From Oxalobacteraceae bacterium (GTDB lineage: Bacteria > Pseudomonadota > Gammaproteobacteria > Burkholderiales > Burkholderiaceae_D): DNA of 51,721 nucleotides. Positions 36,097 through 45,697 of this stretch are shown piece after piece (positions within the stretch are counted from its first letter, which is position 1; each line of letters begins with the position of its first letter). The stretch spans positions 1-51,721 of the forward strand of contig CANHZI010000008.1 in the NCBI GenBank assembly GCA_947464955.1, given 5' to 3'. The translations under genes were made by a program, and so were the position numbers. A model generated the notes under the pieces. That model made no database searches. It saw only the letters and a list, made by a program, of their open reading frames with translations, and was not told the origin of the DNA.

Positions 36097-37743
36097 ATGT
36101 CGGCAACTTCCACTCCTTTTTTAAACACGGACTCAGGCAAGCTGGGACGGATAGTACCTAGTGCAGCTGATCAGGCTGCGGAAACATCGCGTCTGCTCAA
36201 GCTCTTAGGGGAATTTATTTGGGACTGGCAAGTACCGGATAACGAAGTTCAATTCCCGGAACAATTACAAGAATTACTTGGCTATCCGGCAGGAGAATGG
36301 GGCCACCATATCGACGAGTGGTTTAGTCGTATTCACCCAGATGATGCGAAGAGTACGATACCCGCCATTCGAGCCTGTATCGAAGGACGTTCAGTTCAAT
36401 TTTCAGAAGATCACCGCCTTCAATGCCGCGATGGTCGTTGGAAATGGGTTAGGGCAAGAGGTGTGGTGGTATCAAGGAGTCCCGTTGGTAAGGCCGTGCG
36501 AATTCAAGGTGTGATCGCTGATATTACAGCGCAACGTGAACGTAAAGAGCAATTGCTCCGGAGTCACACCGTATTGGCGAATTTGTCGCGAGAATTACCG
36601 CGTGTTTTTTTCTATCAATTCCAACGATTCCCAGGCGGGCATTGTGCGGTTCCGTATGCCAGCGATGCGATTGACATCGTACATGGTGTAAGTGCTACGC
36701 AAGTTCGTGAAAATGCCGCACCGATGTTTTCTTTAGTCCATCCAGACGATATCGAAAATCTGCGCGATACGATGAAAGAGTCGGCCATGCGTTTGCATGT
36801 GTGGCATTTGGATTACCGTTTGCGTTTGAGTCAGGGTGAGAGGCACCTATTTGGTGAAGCTTATCCCACGCGACAAGAGGACGGTAGCGTAATTTGGCAT
36901 GGCTTCCTAGTCGATGTCACGGACCGTAAAATTCGCGAGCAGCAAATGCGTTCGACCGAACGTCAACTGCACGCAGCGATGCGATTTACGAGTTTGGGCA
37001 TGTTCGACATGAATGTGCAAACAGGGCATGGCCAGTTCGCGCCTGACTACGCTGAGATTCTTGGCCTGTCGCAGGATTATTTTAATCACACCGAAAAATT
37101 CTGGGACTTCTTCTGGAATGAAAGTTTGCATCCTGATGATGTGGCTGGCCTTAAGCAGGCGTATCAAAATCATTTCAAATCCCACGGCGAAATTGCATTT
37201 CGAGCCGAATTCCGCCTACGCTCTAAAACGGGTGATTGGCGCTGGATGTTGTCGGTCGGAAGCGTGGTCGAGTGGGATGAGAACGGCAGGGCCTTGCGCA
37301 TGGTTGGTACGCATCTCGACATTACCGAGCGTAAGAAGCACGAGCTAGAAGTAAAGCATTATGAAGATTTGCTGCGCTCAGGTCGCGATCGATATAAAAA
37401 ATTGGCGAGTGAGTTAGAGATCTTGTTTAGCCACACTCCAATCGGCTTGATGCTGGTGCATAACAAGCAGATCATGCGCGCGAATCCTAAATTGGCACAA
37501 GTGTTGGGCTACAAAGATCCCAAAGAGTTGATCGGTATGTCGGTGTTAAATATGCACGCAAACGAAGCAGCCTATCAAGACTTTAGAACCTTGATTGGTG
37601 AACGTCTCGATCCTGATACTGCGATCGAAGTGATACATCGTTTAAAACGTAAAGACGGTAGTTTTTTTGAGGCGCGTTTGGTCGGACGTATCCTGCCATT
37701 CGATCAAACAGCGGATACCATGGTGTGGATGGTTGAAGCGTAA
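36097..37743 (+). CDS. Multi-PAS sensor protein with no output domain
   Basis: This 548-residue protein appears to hold four PAS domains and nothing else. PAS1 is about 35-145 ('FIWDWQVPDNEVQFPEQLQE', 'RIHPDDAKS', ending 'IADITAQRERK'). PAS2 is about 160-280 ('FSLVHPDDIENL', ending 'LVDVTDRK'). PAS3 is about 290-412 ('LGMFDMNVQTGHGQF', 'LHPDDVAGL', ending 'HLDITERKK'). PAS4 is about 435-548 ('LFSHTPIGLMLVHNKQIMRA'). PAS1-3 are of the PAS_3 fold and probably bind small ligands or flavin; none shows the LOV cysteine. The protein stops right after PAS4, with a terminator 21 bases later, and no kinase, GGDEF, EAL or methyl-accepting segment is present. It has no signal peptide or membrane helix. 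It would act by binding partners. Confidence 0.85.
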   Translation: MSATSTPFLNTDSGKLGRIVPSAADQAAETSRLLKLLGEFIWDWQVPDNEVQFPEQLQELLGYPAGEWGHHIDEWFSRIHPDDAKSTIPAIRACIEGRSVQFSEDHRLQCRDGRWKWVRARGVVVSRSPVGKAVRIQGVIADITAQRERKEQLLRSHTVLANLSRELPRVFFYQFQRFPGGHCAVPYASDAIDIVHGVSATQVRENAAPMFSLVHPDDIENLRDTMKESAMRLHVWHLDYRLRLSQGERHLFGEAYPTRQEDGSVIWHGFLVDVTDRKIREQQMRSTERQLHAAMRFTSLGMFDMNVQTGHGQFAPDYAEILGLSQDYFNHTEKFWDFFWNESLHPDDVAGLKQAYQNHFKSHGEIAFRAEFRLRSKTGDWRWMLSVGSVVEWDENGRALRMVGTHLDITERKKHELEVKHYEDLLRSGRDRYKKLASELEILFSHTPIGLMLVHNKQIMRANPKLAQVLGYKDPKELIGMSVLNMHANEAAYQDFRTLIGERLDPDTAIEVIHRLKRKDGSFFEARLVGRILPFDQTADTMVWMVEA

Positions 37744-37764
37744 TCTCAGTACACCACTTGCGAA

Positions 37765-37800
37765 AAAAGCCCGCTTTGTCGAAAAGCGGGCTTTTACTTT
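37765..37800 (+). terminator. Intrinsic terminator after the multi-PAS gene
   Basis: AAAAGCCCGCTTT and AAAGCGGGCTTTT form a perfect 13-base stem with a 5-base loop, followed by an interrupted T-rich stretch. It lies between two convergent genes and can serve both; the amidase stop is 22 bases beyond. Confidence 0.92.
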
Positions 37801-37821
37801 TGGGGCTTCAGATTCGCAGAA

Positions 37822-39339
37822 TTAGGGATATTTGATGCTCGGTGCTGGCAAGGCTGCGCGTGCTTGCTCGAAGGCATAGCCCATCTTCAACAAATTTGAC
37901 TCAGTCCACGCGCCAGCAAAGAAAGATAGACCGACGGGCAGACCTTTTACCAGACCCATCGGGACAGTGAGGTGGGGGTAACCCGCAATCGCTGCCGGCG
38001 AACTGGAACTACCAGCAATGATGTCGCCTTTTTTGTAGTTGATGTTCCAAGCTGGACCTGTGGTCGGTGCGATTAAGGCGTCGAGCTGATGTTGCTTCAT
38101 CGTTGAATCTATTACTTTCGTGCGGGCTAAAATACCCGGTTGAGAAGCGGCAAGGTCGTTCATATGACCCGTCGCTTGTGCCATTTGCATAATCTCTTGT
38201 CCGAAGTACGGCATGACCTGTTTGCGATGTGCTTGATTGAAACGAATGATGTCGGCTAGATTGCGCACCTTCACTTGGCTTGGTGCAGTAGCCAGATATT
38301 GATTAAGGTCAGTCTTGAAATCATTGAGTAATAGCGGGAGTTCTAGCTTATCGAGATCGGCTAGGTGAGGTAATTCTATGCCATCGATTACAATTGCGCC
38401 TTGTGCTTTGAGGGTTTCAATACTCTGACGGAATAAGGCCAGCGTCGCTTTGTCATAGCCAGCGCTAAGATTTTTCACAATACCTAAGCGCTTACCTTTG
38501 AGCCCTTCTTTGTCTAAGCCGGAGGTGTAATCGGCAGCGCGTTTCTGATCGGCGTTTATGGTCGCTGGATCATTCGCGTCACTGCCAGCGATGGCGTTGA
38601 GAATTAGAGCCGCATCTCTGACGCTGAGAGTCATAGGCCCCGCTGTATCTTGGCTATGCGAGAGAGGAATGATGCCGTGACGACTGACCAAGCCTAGGGT
38701 TGGTTTGAGGCCAACTAAGCCATTGACCGCCGCTGGGCACACGATAGAGCCGTCGGTTTCTGTACCAATCGCTGCGGGAATCATGCGTGCCGCTACGGCA
38801 GCACCCGAGCCAGAACTAGAACCGCAAGGACTCTTGCTCACATCGTAGGGGTTACGGGTTTGGCCGCCAACACTACTCCAGCCGCTAGTCGATTTGGTAG
38901 AACGGAAATTCGCCCACTCGCTGAGATTGGTTTTGCCAACGATGACAGCGCCAGCTTTGCGTAATTTCTGAACGATAAACGCATCGCTGTCAGCCATGTT
39001 TTCCGCGAGAGCCAGTGAACCCGCAGTGGTGACCATGCCTTTAACCGCAATATTGTCTTTCACCATTAATGGCAGGCCGTGCAAGATGCCACGGTTTGTT
39101 GTTTGACTATCTGCCAGTTTGGCTTCCTGTTCCGCTTCTAAGCGTAAGGCGGTCACAGCATTTAGTTTTGAGTTAAGTGCTTTACTCGTTTGTTGATATT
39201 GCTGCAGCACTTGCGTGGCGTTTGTCTTACCACTATCGATATTCGCTTTAATCTGGCTGAGATCATCAGCGAGCGAGGTACTACACATGCCAAGCGTGGC
39301 TAATGCGAGAGCTAAATAGACTTTCTTAAATCCGTGCAT
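37822..39339 (-). CDS. Exported amidase (amidase signature family)
   Basis: This is a 505-residue protein with a signal peptide ('VYLALALATLGMCSTSLA') and the amidase-signature core: 'LPLMVKDNIAVKG' with the catalytic Lys, 'CGSSSGSGAAVAARMIPAAI' with the first catalytic Ser, and 'GTETDGSIVCPAAVNGLVGL' with the nucleophile Ser. This Ser-Ser-Lys triad hydrolyses amide bonds of peptides or small amides in the periplasm; the natural substrate is not evident. I chose the ATG at 39339 because GGAG sits 6 bases upstream; the frame opens 12 bases earlier without a ribosome site. It stands alone, convergent with the multi-PAS gene. Confidence 0.88.
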   Translation of the reverse strand: MHGFKKVYLALALATLGMCSTSLADDLSQIKANIDSGKTNATQVLQQYQQTSKALNSKLNAVTALRLEAEQEAKLADSQTTNRGILHGLPLMVKDNIAVKGMVTTAGSLALAENMADSDAFIVQKLRKAGAVIVGKTNLSEWANFRSTKSTSGWSSVGGQTRNPYDVSKSPCGSSSGSGAAVAARMIPAAIGTETDGSIVCPAAVNGLVGLKPTLGLVSRHGIIPLSHSQDTAGPMTLSVRDAALILNAIAGSDANDPATINADQKRAADYTSGLDKEGLKGKRLGIVKNLSAGYDKATLALFRQSIETLKAQGAIVIDGIELPHLADLDKLELPLLLNDFKTDLNQYLATAPSQVKVRNLADIIRFNQAHRKQVMPYFGQEIMQMAQATGHMNDLAASQPGILARTKVIDSTMKQHQLDALIAPTTGPAWNINYKKGDIIAGSSSSPAAIAGYPHLTVPMGLVKGLPVGLSFFAGAWTESNLLKMGYAFEQARAALPAPSIKYP

Positions 39340-39394
39340 CGTGGTCTCCATTCATTATCGTTGATTGAGATGAGCGCTAGCTTAAACGATACTG

Positions 39395-39772
39395 TTACAT
39401 AGGTACTAGGTGTTTGTTGATCGCAAGGCTAACAATCAAGACAAAACTAAATACTGCCCCGCAAAAAGCAAGAATTTGTCCTTGGCGGCTAGGACTGTAC
39501 TTGAGCGCGATGCTGCCGCACACAATATAGTTGATGAGTACGAAAATTTTTCCAAATAGCCAGGCGTGCTGTAATGGATTTAGTTGCGCCAACCATGCCA
39601 TAGCAATAGCGCTCAAAAGTAAAACCGTGTCGATGATGTGCGGGGTGATCTTTACCCATTTTTGTTGTAATTTTTCGGCTGCATTGAGTCGCCAATAAAA
39701 GCGCGTCAGGAAAAAGCTAAAACTGAGAACCACACAAGTAATGTGTAGATGTTTAAGCGCAAGGTAGTTCAT
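39395..39772 (-). CDS. SirB-like small membrane protein
   Basis: This 125-residue protein has four hydrophobic segments: 'ITCVVLSFSFFLTRFYW', 'HIIDTVLLLSAIAMAWL', 'IFVLINYIVCGSIAL' and 'GAVFSFVLIVSLAI'. It resembles the SirB family of small inner-membrane proteins of unknown role ('LKHLHITCVVLSF' and 'PHIIDTVLLLSAI' are characteristic). The start at 39772 overlaps the zntB stop in ATGA, so translation is coupled. The frame extends upstream to 39850, but that part would overlap zntB by 82 bases and gives a non-membrane N-terminus. Confidence 0.75.
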   Translation of the reverse strand: MNYLALKHLHITCVVLSFSFFLTRFYWRLNAAEKLQQKWVKITPHIIDTVLLLSAIAMAWLAQLNPLQHAWLFGKIFVLINYIVCGSIALKYSPSRQGQILAFCGAVFSFVLIVSLAINKHLVPM

Positions 39773-40791
39773 GAGTCCTTGTCTCCACGACGATACACAA
39801 ACAACACGGCCAAAATCGTAAAGCTGACGACGATCGCGACGACGATCCAAAAACCATGTTCATCTTGAGCTAAGGGAATGCCACCGACGTTCATGCCCAT
39901 CAAACCAGCGATGATGTTGATCGGTAAGGCGAGCACGGTCACGATAGTCAACAAGAATAGCGAACGATTATTTTGTTCACCAACGTGGGCAGCAATTTCT
40001 TCTTGCAGCAATTTGATGCGTTCTTGTAAGGACGCCATATCGCTGAGTACGACAGAGAATTCCTCGGTCGATTGCCGCAGCTCGTGCACATCATTTTCTG
40101 CCATCCAGATCGGCGGTTTTTGTAAGAGTCGAAACAGTGCTGCGGGTTCAGGTGCCAGCAAGCGCTGTAGCCTTACTAATAAACGCCGTAGTTCACCCAG
40201 ATTGGCACGTTTTCTCCCCATCCGTTCTGAGAGAAAGTGATCTTCAACATCATCAATCTTGGTGGTCGCATCGCGTACGATGCCGGTTAGTACGTCGGCT
40301 TGATCTCGTAGTAGATGCGTCAGCAATTCCGCGGGCGAGTGAAAAATTTCGCCACGATTGACAGCGTTGCGTAAATGATCGACTGACTTCAGTGGTTTAC
40401 GGCGGGCACTAATCATCAATTTACTATTGAGATTAATCCACAATGTCGCGATCTCTGACGGGTCAAAGCTGAAGTCATGTAGCACATCATTGATAACCGC
40501 AATCAAATGCTGGTCGGCATGTTCGATTCGCGTGGAGCGTGAGCCTTGATGTAGCGATTCAAAAAACTCTTCTGGTGAATCGGTATGATCATGTAGCCAT
40601 TTTTCAGTGGCGCTATGAGCCAGATTGAAATGCAGCCATAGAAATGCGCCTTCTGGTTTGCGTGTCTCCGCGTTCAACCAGTCAATCACTTCATTTGTTT
40701 GCAGTGGACGACCCGCCTGCTGGTTCTCGAACAGGTAACCGCAAATGAGTCCAGACAGGTCGGCGCCATAGGATAATTGTTGTGCATCCAT
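39769..40791 (-). CDS. zntB: CorA-family zinc transporter ZntB
   Basis: This 340-residue protein is of the CorA/ZntB metal-ion transporter type. It has a long cytoplasmic funnel domain ('WLHFNLAHSATEKWL', 'QHLIAVINDVLHDF'), two C-terminal membrane helices, and between them the signature 'IAGLMGMNVGGIP' with GMN at the pore mouth. It moves zinc or related divalent cations across the inner membrane. The ATG at 40791 has GAGGGG 6 bases upstream; an ATG at 40797 directly abuts that site and is less likely. It is followed by the overlapping SirB-like gene. The zinc specificity is from overall similarity, not from a residue test. Confidence 0.88.
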   Translation of the reverse strand: MDAQQLSYGADLSGLICGYLFENQQAGRPLQTNEVIDWLNAETRKPEGAFLWLHFNLAHSATEKWLHDHTDSPEEFFESLHQGSRSTRIEHADQHLIAVINDVLHDFSFDPSEIATLWINLNSKLMISARRKPLKSVDHLRNAVNRGEIFHSPAELLTHLLRDQADVLTGIVRDATTKIDDVEDHFLSERMGRKRANLGELRRLLVRLQRLLAPEPAALFRLLQKPPIWMAENDVHELRQSTEEFSVVLSDMASLQERIKLLQEEIAAHVGEQNNRSLFLLTIVTVLALPINIIAGLMGMNVGGIPLAQDEHGFWIVVAIVVSFTILAVLFVYRRGDKDS

Positions 40792-40933
40792 GTACATCCC
40801 CTCAATAGTGTATCTATTGTAAAGCGGCTTGATGATGCTGGTGTGACAAGATGAGCAAGGCTATCGTTAAAACCAGGATCGCCCTTGTCTAGCGAGCCTC
40901 AGAAGTAGTTGTGCCGAGTCGATTAGTGAAAGA

Positions 40934-41896
40934 TTAGTGAAAGACTTGCCCAGATTTGATAGGAAAGCCTTTTAAGAATTCGTGGGCAGGCAAACGTTTG
41001 CCACCGGGCTTTTGTAGTTCCAATACGCGGATGGCGCTGGTTCCATTTTCGCAAGCAATGATGACACCATCACCGCTGACCTCGATCACCTCGCCACTAC
41101 TTGCTCGCCCTTGAAATCCGGTAAGCACTTCAGCGCGCCAAAATTTGATAACGGTGTCGTCGAGTTTGCCATGCGCGGCAGGGAAAGGATTGAATGCACG
41201 AATCTTGCGGTCGACAGCGATCGCACTCATTTGGAAATCGAGTGCAGCTTCTTCCTTGCTGATCTTTGCGGCATAGGTCACACCTTGTTCTGGTTGAACG
41301 ACCGCAGGTAACGGTCCGCTGCTGAGCTGTTTAAGCGCATCGACCACCATTTCGCCGCCGAGCTTGGCTAATTGATCATGCAGGCTGGCGGTGGTGTCGT
41401 GTGGTCCGATAGGGATTGCCCGTTTGAGAAGCATAGGTCCAGTATCAAGGCCTTCTTCCATCTGCATGATGGTGATGCCAGTCTCAGTATCACCTGTCTC
41501 AATCGCTCGATGAATTGGGGCTGCCCCACGCCAACGTGGTAGCAGCGAACCATGAATATTGATACAACCTAAGCGAGGAATGCTTAAGGCTGACAGCGGC
41601 AAAATCAGGCCATAGGCAGCTACCACCATGATGTCATGTGCGGTTGCTTGTAGTAATTCGTGAGCTTCTTTCGCGACTTCAGGATATTTTCCATCGAGGC
41701 GCAAAGAGATGGGCTGTGCTACGGGGATTTGGTGTTGGAGTGCCAGTTGTTTGACGGCAGACGCGTGTAATTGCATACCGCGTCCGGCCGGGCGATCTGG
41801 TTGCGTCAGCACCAAAGGAACTTCGAAACCCGCCTTGATAATGGCGTCGAGCGCGGTTGCCGCAAATTCAGGGGTCCCTGCGAAGATGACTTTCAT
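40934..41896 (-). CDS. fmt: Methionyl-tRNA formyltransferase
   Basis: This 320-residue enzyme has '[20 protein letters not shown]' at the N-terminus and the formyl-folate-binding motif '[20 protein letters not shown]' with catalytic Asn and His. '[17 protein letters not shown]' with the conserved Asp follows, and the C-terminal tRNA-binding OB-fold comes last. It formylates initiator Met-tRNA. It overlaps def by 4 bases (ATGA), the usual order def-fmt. A tandem 11-base duplication (GATTAGTGAAA at 40921-40931 and 40932-40942) spans the stop codon. Confidence 0.96.
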   Translation of the reverse strand: MKVIFAGTPEFAATALDAIIKAGFEVPLVLTQPDRPAGRGMQLHASAVKQLALQHQIPVAQPISLRLDGKYPEVAKEAHELLQATAHDIMVVAAYGLILPLSALSIPRLGCINIHGSLLPRWRGAAPIHRAIETGDTETGITIMQMEEGLDTGPMLLKRAIPIGPHDTTASLHDQLAKLGGEMVVDALKQLSSGPLPAVVQPEQGVTYAAKISKEEAALDFQMSAIAVDRKIRAFNPFPAAHGKLDDTVIKFWRAEVLTGFQGRASSGEVIEVSGDGVIIACENGTSAIRVLELQKPGGKRLPAHEFLKGFPIKSGQVFH

Positions 41897-42417
41897 CGAC
41901 GCGCCGCCTTCTTATTCATCTCGCGTTCTTCTTTTTGCAGCTTGGCCTTGATGCGATTACGTTTAAGCGGAGATAAGTATTCAACAAAGACTTTACCCTT
42001 CAAATGGTCCATTTCATGCTGAATACAGACGGCCAATAAACCGTCAGCGTGCAGCTCGAATGGTTTGCCATCGGCGTCTAGCGCGCGTACTTTGACTTCG
42101 GCTGGACGTTCTACGTCGTCATAAATACCAGGCACCGACAAGCAACCTTCATCATAGACCTTGCGCTCGTCGCTGGACCAGATAATTTCCGGATTAATGA
42201 AGACCTGCAGTTGATCATTGGTCTCAGAAACATCGATAACCACTAATTGTTCGTGAACATCGACCTGCGAGGCAGCGAGTCCAACGCCCGGCGCGTCGTA
42301 CATGGTTTCGGCCATGTCTGCCACGAGCTTCTTGAGTTTCTCGTCAAAAACGGTGACAGGCTTGGCAACTTTGTGCAAGCGGGGATCTGGGTAGCGCAGA
42401 ATATTAAGTATAGACAT
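41893..42417 (-). CDS. def: Peptide deformylase
   Basis: This 174-residue enzyme has the three conserved motifs of peptide deformylase: '[10 protein letters not shown]', '[12 protein letters not shown]' with the metal-binding Cys, and '[20 protein letters not shown]' with the HExxH site. It removes the N-terminal formyl group from new proteins. I used the ATG at 42417 ('[20 protein letters not shown]'); the frame also offers a GTG 12 bases earlier. It overlaps fmt, with which it forms an operon. Confidence 0.96.
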   Translation of the reverse strand: MSILNILRYPDPRLHKVAKPVTVFDEKLKKLVADMAETMYDAPGVGLAASQVDVHEQLVVIDVSETNDQLQVFINPEIIWSSDERKVYDEGCLSVPGIYDDVERPAEVKVRALDADGKPFELHADGLLAVCIQHEMDHLKGKVFVEYLSPLKRNRIKAKLQKEEREMNKKAARR

Positions 42418-42611
42418 AAGACATTTCACAACAAGCTAGAGCCTCCGCAGTGCGGTTTCTCTTGCTAGTTCAAGGATTTATGGGCAGAATTTGATTCAAT
42501 TTGGTAAGTTTGCCAAGGACATTCGGCGCGCAATTCAGTTTTGGAATACGCAGCTGTTTGCTCTAACAATGAAGCTTGCCCTGGAATCAGTTACATGCAT
42601 CGGAAAAATTC

Positions 42612-43709
42612 ATGAAAAAGTTTAGCACAATCGCCCTCGCTTTTGCCTTACCAATTGCGGTTTCATTACCAGCTTTTGGACAAGAGTCCGTGCGCACAAG
42701 CCCAGCGCAATTGAGCAGCAAGTGCATGTTCTTGCCGGATGCACCTGATAAACACGTGGTGGTGAAGGGCGACACATTATGGGCAATTTCCGGAAAGTTT
42801 TTGCAAAATCCTTGGTGCTGGCCTGAAGTTTGGGGTATGAACAAAGAGGAAATCCGGAATCCGCATTGGATTTATCCAAATCAGATTGTTTATTTTGATC
42901 GAGCAAATGGTCGGCTGCGCTTAGGTACGCCGATTGTCGAGGGGGCAAATGGCGTCACAAAATTGTCGCCACAGACACGCTCGCTCGGAGCAGAAGGTGG
43001 AAATGCAATTACTGCAATTCCCAATAACTTAATTGAACCCTATCTTTCTCAGCCGCTGATCATCGATAAAGACGAATTTTTGACAGCACCGCGAATTGTG
43101 GCGGCACAAGAAGGTCGCGTATTTATGGGCAAAGGCGATAGAACCTATGTACGTGGTGACCTGAAAGGCGGATCTTCGTTCCAAGTGTTCCGACCCGGCG
43201 TCGCCTTGAAAGATCCAGATACACGTGAAGTAATTGGTTATGAGGCTGTTTTCGTTGGCACAGTTAAACTAGACAAGAAAGCAAAAACCGAAGATGGCGT
43301 TGATACGTTCACTGTGACTACTTCTAAGGAAGAAATGGGAATCGGTGATCGCCTTGTTGCTATCCCGCCAACGCCAATCATTAATTACGTACCACATCGA
43401 CCAGAGCAAGAAGTTAAAGCTAGGATAGTGGCGGTGTATGGCGGTGTTAGTGTGGCTGGCCAAAATAATATTGTGAGTATCAATCGTGGTTCAAAATCAG
43501 GTCTTGATGTTGGTTCCGTATTGGAATTGGCAAGGTACGGCAAGATCATTCCAGATCGTACGAACGACAAGAAGCCAATTCGTATGCCAGATGAGGTGTA
43601 TGGTCGCTTGTTTATTTTCCGTGTATTTAAAAACATCTCCTATGGTTTGGTGATGGAAGTAACTGATACGGTAAATGTGGGCGATCAAGTGCAGTCGCCT
43701 GAGCGCTAA
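42612..43709 (+). CDS. Exported LysM domain protein
   Basis: This 365-residue protein has a signal peptide ('STIALAFALPIAVSLPAFGQ') and one LysM at about 45-100 ('HVVVKGDTLWAISGKFLQNP' through 'WIYPNQIVYFD'). The remaining 260 residues match the conserved protein usually encoded just before dprA in Burkholderiales, with 'EGRVFMGKGDRTYVRGDL' and 'GGVSVAGQNNIVSINRGSKS'. LysM suggests binding to peptidoglycan. I chose the ATG at 42612, which starts the signal peptide; the frame opens 36 bases upstream. dprA follows after 21 bases. Confidence 0.85.
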   Translation: MKKFSTIALAFALPIAVSLPAFGQESVRTSPAQLSSKCMFLPDAPDKHVVVKGDTLWAISGKFLQNPWCWPEVWGMNKEEIRNPHWIYPNQIVYFDRANGRLRLGTPIVEGANGVTKLSPQTRSLGAEGGNAITAIPNNLIEPYLSQPLIIDKDEFLTAPRIVAAQEGRVFMGKGDRTYVRGDLKGGSSFQVFRPGVALKDPDTREVIGYEAVFVGTVKLDKKAKTEDGVDTFTVTTSKEEMGIGDRLVAIPPTPIINYVPHRPEQEVKARIVAVYGGVSVAGQNNIVSINRGSKSGLDVGSVLELARYGKIIPDRTNDKKPIRMPDEVYGRLFIFRVFKNISYGLVMEVTDTVNVGDQVQSPER

Positions 43710-43730
43710 TCTTTGTGAAGGCTTACGTGT

Positions 43731-44837
43731 GTGAAGGGGCAGTTTGATCAGGATTGGCAATACTGGCTACGTTTGCTACTGGTACCTGGGCTGGGCAATC
43801 AGAATGCACGCAAATTGCTAGGTCAATTTGGTTTGCCCCAAGACATATTTGAAGCCGAGCTCGAAGATCTGAACACCTGTGTTTCTTCAAAGATTGCCAA
43901 AGCAATTAAGCAGGACCCAGGTGAACGAACATGGGCACAATTATCAACAACCAATACTTGGCTAGAGCATGCCGGTAATTCCTTAATTTATCTCGGCCAC
44001 CCGTCTTATCCGACGCAGTTATTAGAAATTCCCGATCCTCCTTTATTGCTTTACGTAAAAGGGGATTTGTCTTACTTACACAAACCAATACTGGCCGTTG
44101 TCGGTAGTCGCAATGCGACTCAACAAGGGAAATTGCACGCCGAAGCATTTTCACAAGCGTTGAGTTTGGCTGGTTGGTGCATCAGTTCGGGCTTGGCTGC
44201 AGGTGTGGATACCGCCGCACACATTGGTGGTTTGAGCGGTTCTGGCGGCACAATTGCTGTGATTGGAACTGGTATCGATATTGTTTATCCAGCGCGAAAT
44301 CGACAGCTCGCTCATCAGATTGTCGAGCATGGCTGCATAGTCAGTGAGTATCACCTCGGCACAGGTGCCTTAGCTGCTAACTTTCCGCGACGAAATCGTA
44401 TCATCTCTGGCTTGGCGCGAGGGGTACTCGTGGTTGAGGCAGCAGCTCAATCTGGTTCCTTGATCACCGCAAGAATGGCAGCAGAGCAAGGACGCGAGGT
44501 GTTTGCAATTCCAGGTTCAATTCATTCCCCATTGGCAAGGGGTTGTCATCAGCTAATTAAACAGGGCGCAAAGTTAGTTGAGTCTGCTCAGGATGTGCTC
44601 GAAGAGTTCGCTGACCTCTCCACGAGCAGCAAGCTCGGGGCACAGACGCTATCAACGCATGAGGAAATGACAATTGATACGCTATTGGCCCATATCGGGT
44701 ATGATCCCATCCAATTCGATACCTTAGTAGAACAATCCGGTATTGAAGTTTCGGAATTGAGCGCTAGAGTATTCGCGCTTGAAATGCAAGGTGTATTAGA
44801 AACTCTGCCCGGAGGCATGATCCAAAGGATCAGTTGA
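43731..44837 (+). CDS. dprA: DNA processing protein DprA
   Basis: This 368-residue protein has the DprA/Smf Rossmann-like fold: 'ILAVVGSRNATQQGKLHAEA', 'CISSGLAAGVDTAAHIGGL', 'NFPRRNRIISGLARGVLVVE' and 'ITARMAAEQGREVFAIPGS'. A C-terminal winged-helix part (DML1-type) ends the protein. It loads RecA on incoming single-stranded DNA during natural transformation. The start is a GTG at 43731 preceded by GAAGG. It sits in the usual LysM protein-dprA-smg order. Confidence 0.94.
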   Translation: MKGQFDQDWQYWLRLLLVPGLGNQNARKLLGQFGLPQDIFEAELEDLNTCVSSKIAKAIKQDPGERTWAQLSTTNTWLEHAGNSLIYLGHPSYPTQLLEIPDPPLLLYVKGDLSYLHKPILAVVGSRNATQQGKLHAEAFSQALSLAGWCISSGLAAGVDTAAHIGGLSGSGGTIAVIGTGIDIVYPARNRQLAHQIVEHGCIVSEYHLGTGALAANFPRRNRIISGLARGVLVVEAAAQSGSLITARMAAEQGREVFAIPGSIHSPLARGCHQLIKQGAKLVESAQDVLEEFADLSTSSKLGAQTLSTHEEMTIDTLLAHIGYDPIQFDTLVEQSGIEVSELSARVFALEMQGVLETLPGGMIQRIS

Positions 44838-44908
44838 TGTACCCAAATCAGATTTTGTGGCACGGGGACATTTGCTTTTGAAACACCTTATTAAAGAATT
44901 AATGTTGC

Positions 44909-45379
44909 ATGTTTGATATCTTAGTCTATCTTTACGAAACTTACTACCGCCCTGAATCATGTCCAGATTCAATAGTCCTTGCAAAAAAACTGTCGGCAAT
45001 TGGTTTTGATGATGAGGAAATTGTTGAGGCTTTGGATTGGCTTCATGGATTGAATAATCTACATAGCGGTTCATCCCAAGCAGAAATAGAAGAATTTGCT
45101 GCGGGCTTTCGCGTCTATACAGAGCAAGAACATTCCATGCTCGGTGCATCCGCAATAGGGTTTATTGAACATCTTTACTTTACTAAGCTCATTAATGTTC
45201 AGCAACGCGAAATTGTTCTTGAAAGAGCGCTCGCGGTCGGTGAATCTCCGATCTCAATTGAGAAACTGAAAATCATCGTCCTTATGTTACTTTGGAGTCA
45301 AGGACGGGAGCCCGATATGTTGATGTTTGATGAACTTTTGCTACTTGAAGAGAGCCAGGAGCCACGGCTATTGCACTGA
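44909..45379 (+). CDS. smg: Smg protein (DUF494)
   Basis: This 156-residue protein of the Smg/DUF494 family starts '[20 protein letters not shown]' and has '[21 protein letters not shown]' and '[20 protein letters not shown]', ending '[20 protein letters not shown]'. These are the hallmark segments. The function is unknown in any species I know of; the gene is a regular neighbour of dprA. It lies 71 bases after dprA and is probably in the same transcript. Confidence 0.94.
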   Translation: MFDILVYLYETYYRPESCPDSIVLAKKLSAIGFDDEEIVEALDWLHGLNNLHSGSSQAEIEEFAAGFRVYTEQEHSMLGASAIGFIEHLYFTKLINVQQREIVLERALAVGESPISIEKLKIIVLMLLWSQGREPDMLMFDELLLLEESQEPRLLH

Positions 45380-45697
45380 AATTTGCGCTAATTCATTGTT
45401 TATTTGTGGCAAATTCTTCGACTCTATTGCAGTTCGCCATTCATTCCGTTTATTATTCCCCGCTGATATATAGCATTTTTCTCACTTTAGTTAGGCGAGT
45501 GTCACGTAAAAATAGTGGTGGAAGTCACCGAATACGTGCTCTTTATTGCCCTATTACTACTAATGGCGCTTCGGATACAGCGTCCTGTCAATTATTTGGG
45601 AGCAAGTAGATGTAGGCAGGCTGAATATGAACGTGGTGCACAACAGAAAAATGTCGCGTTTTACCCAATACAATTCGAATAAAGCAGAAGCCCAACT
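45380..45697. other. 318-base gap between smg and topB with no convincing gene
   Basis: A 67-codon frame at 45406-45609 has no family resemblance and an atypical composition, so I do not count it as a gene. No strong terminator after smg was seen. The region presumably contains the topB promoter, but no clear hexamers stand out. Confidence 0.5.

Noticed and set aside
45406-45609. A 67-codon plus-strand frame between smg and topB
   Set aside because: No ribosome site, no recognisable domain and an unusual composition; a random open frame is the simplest reading.
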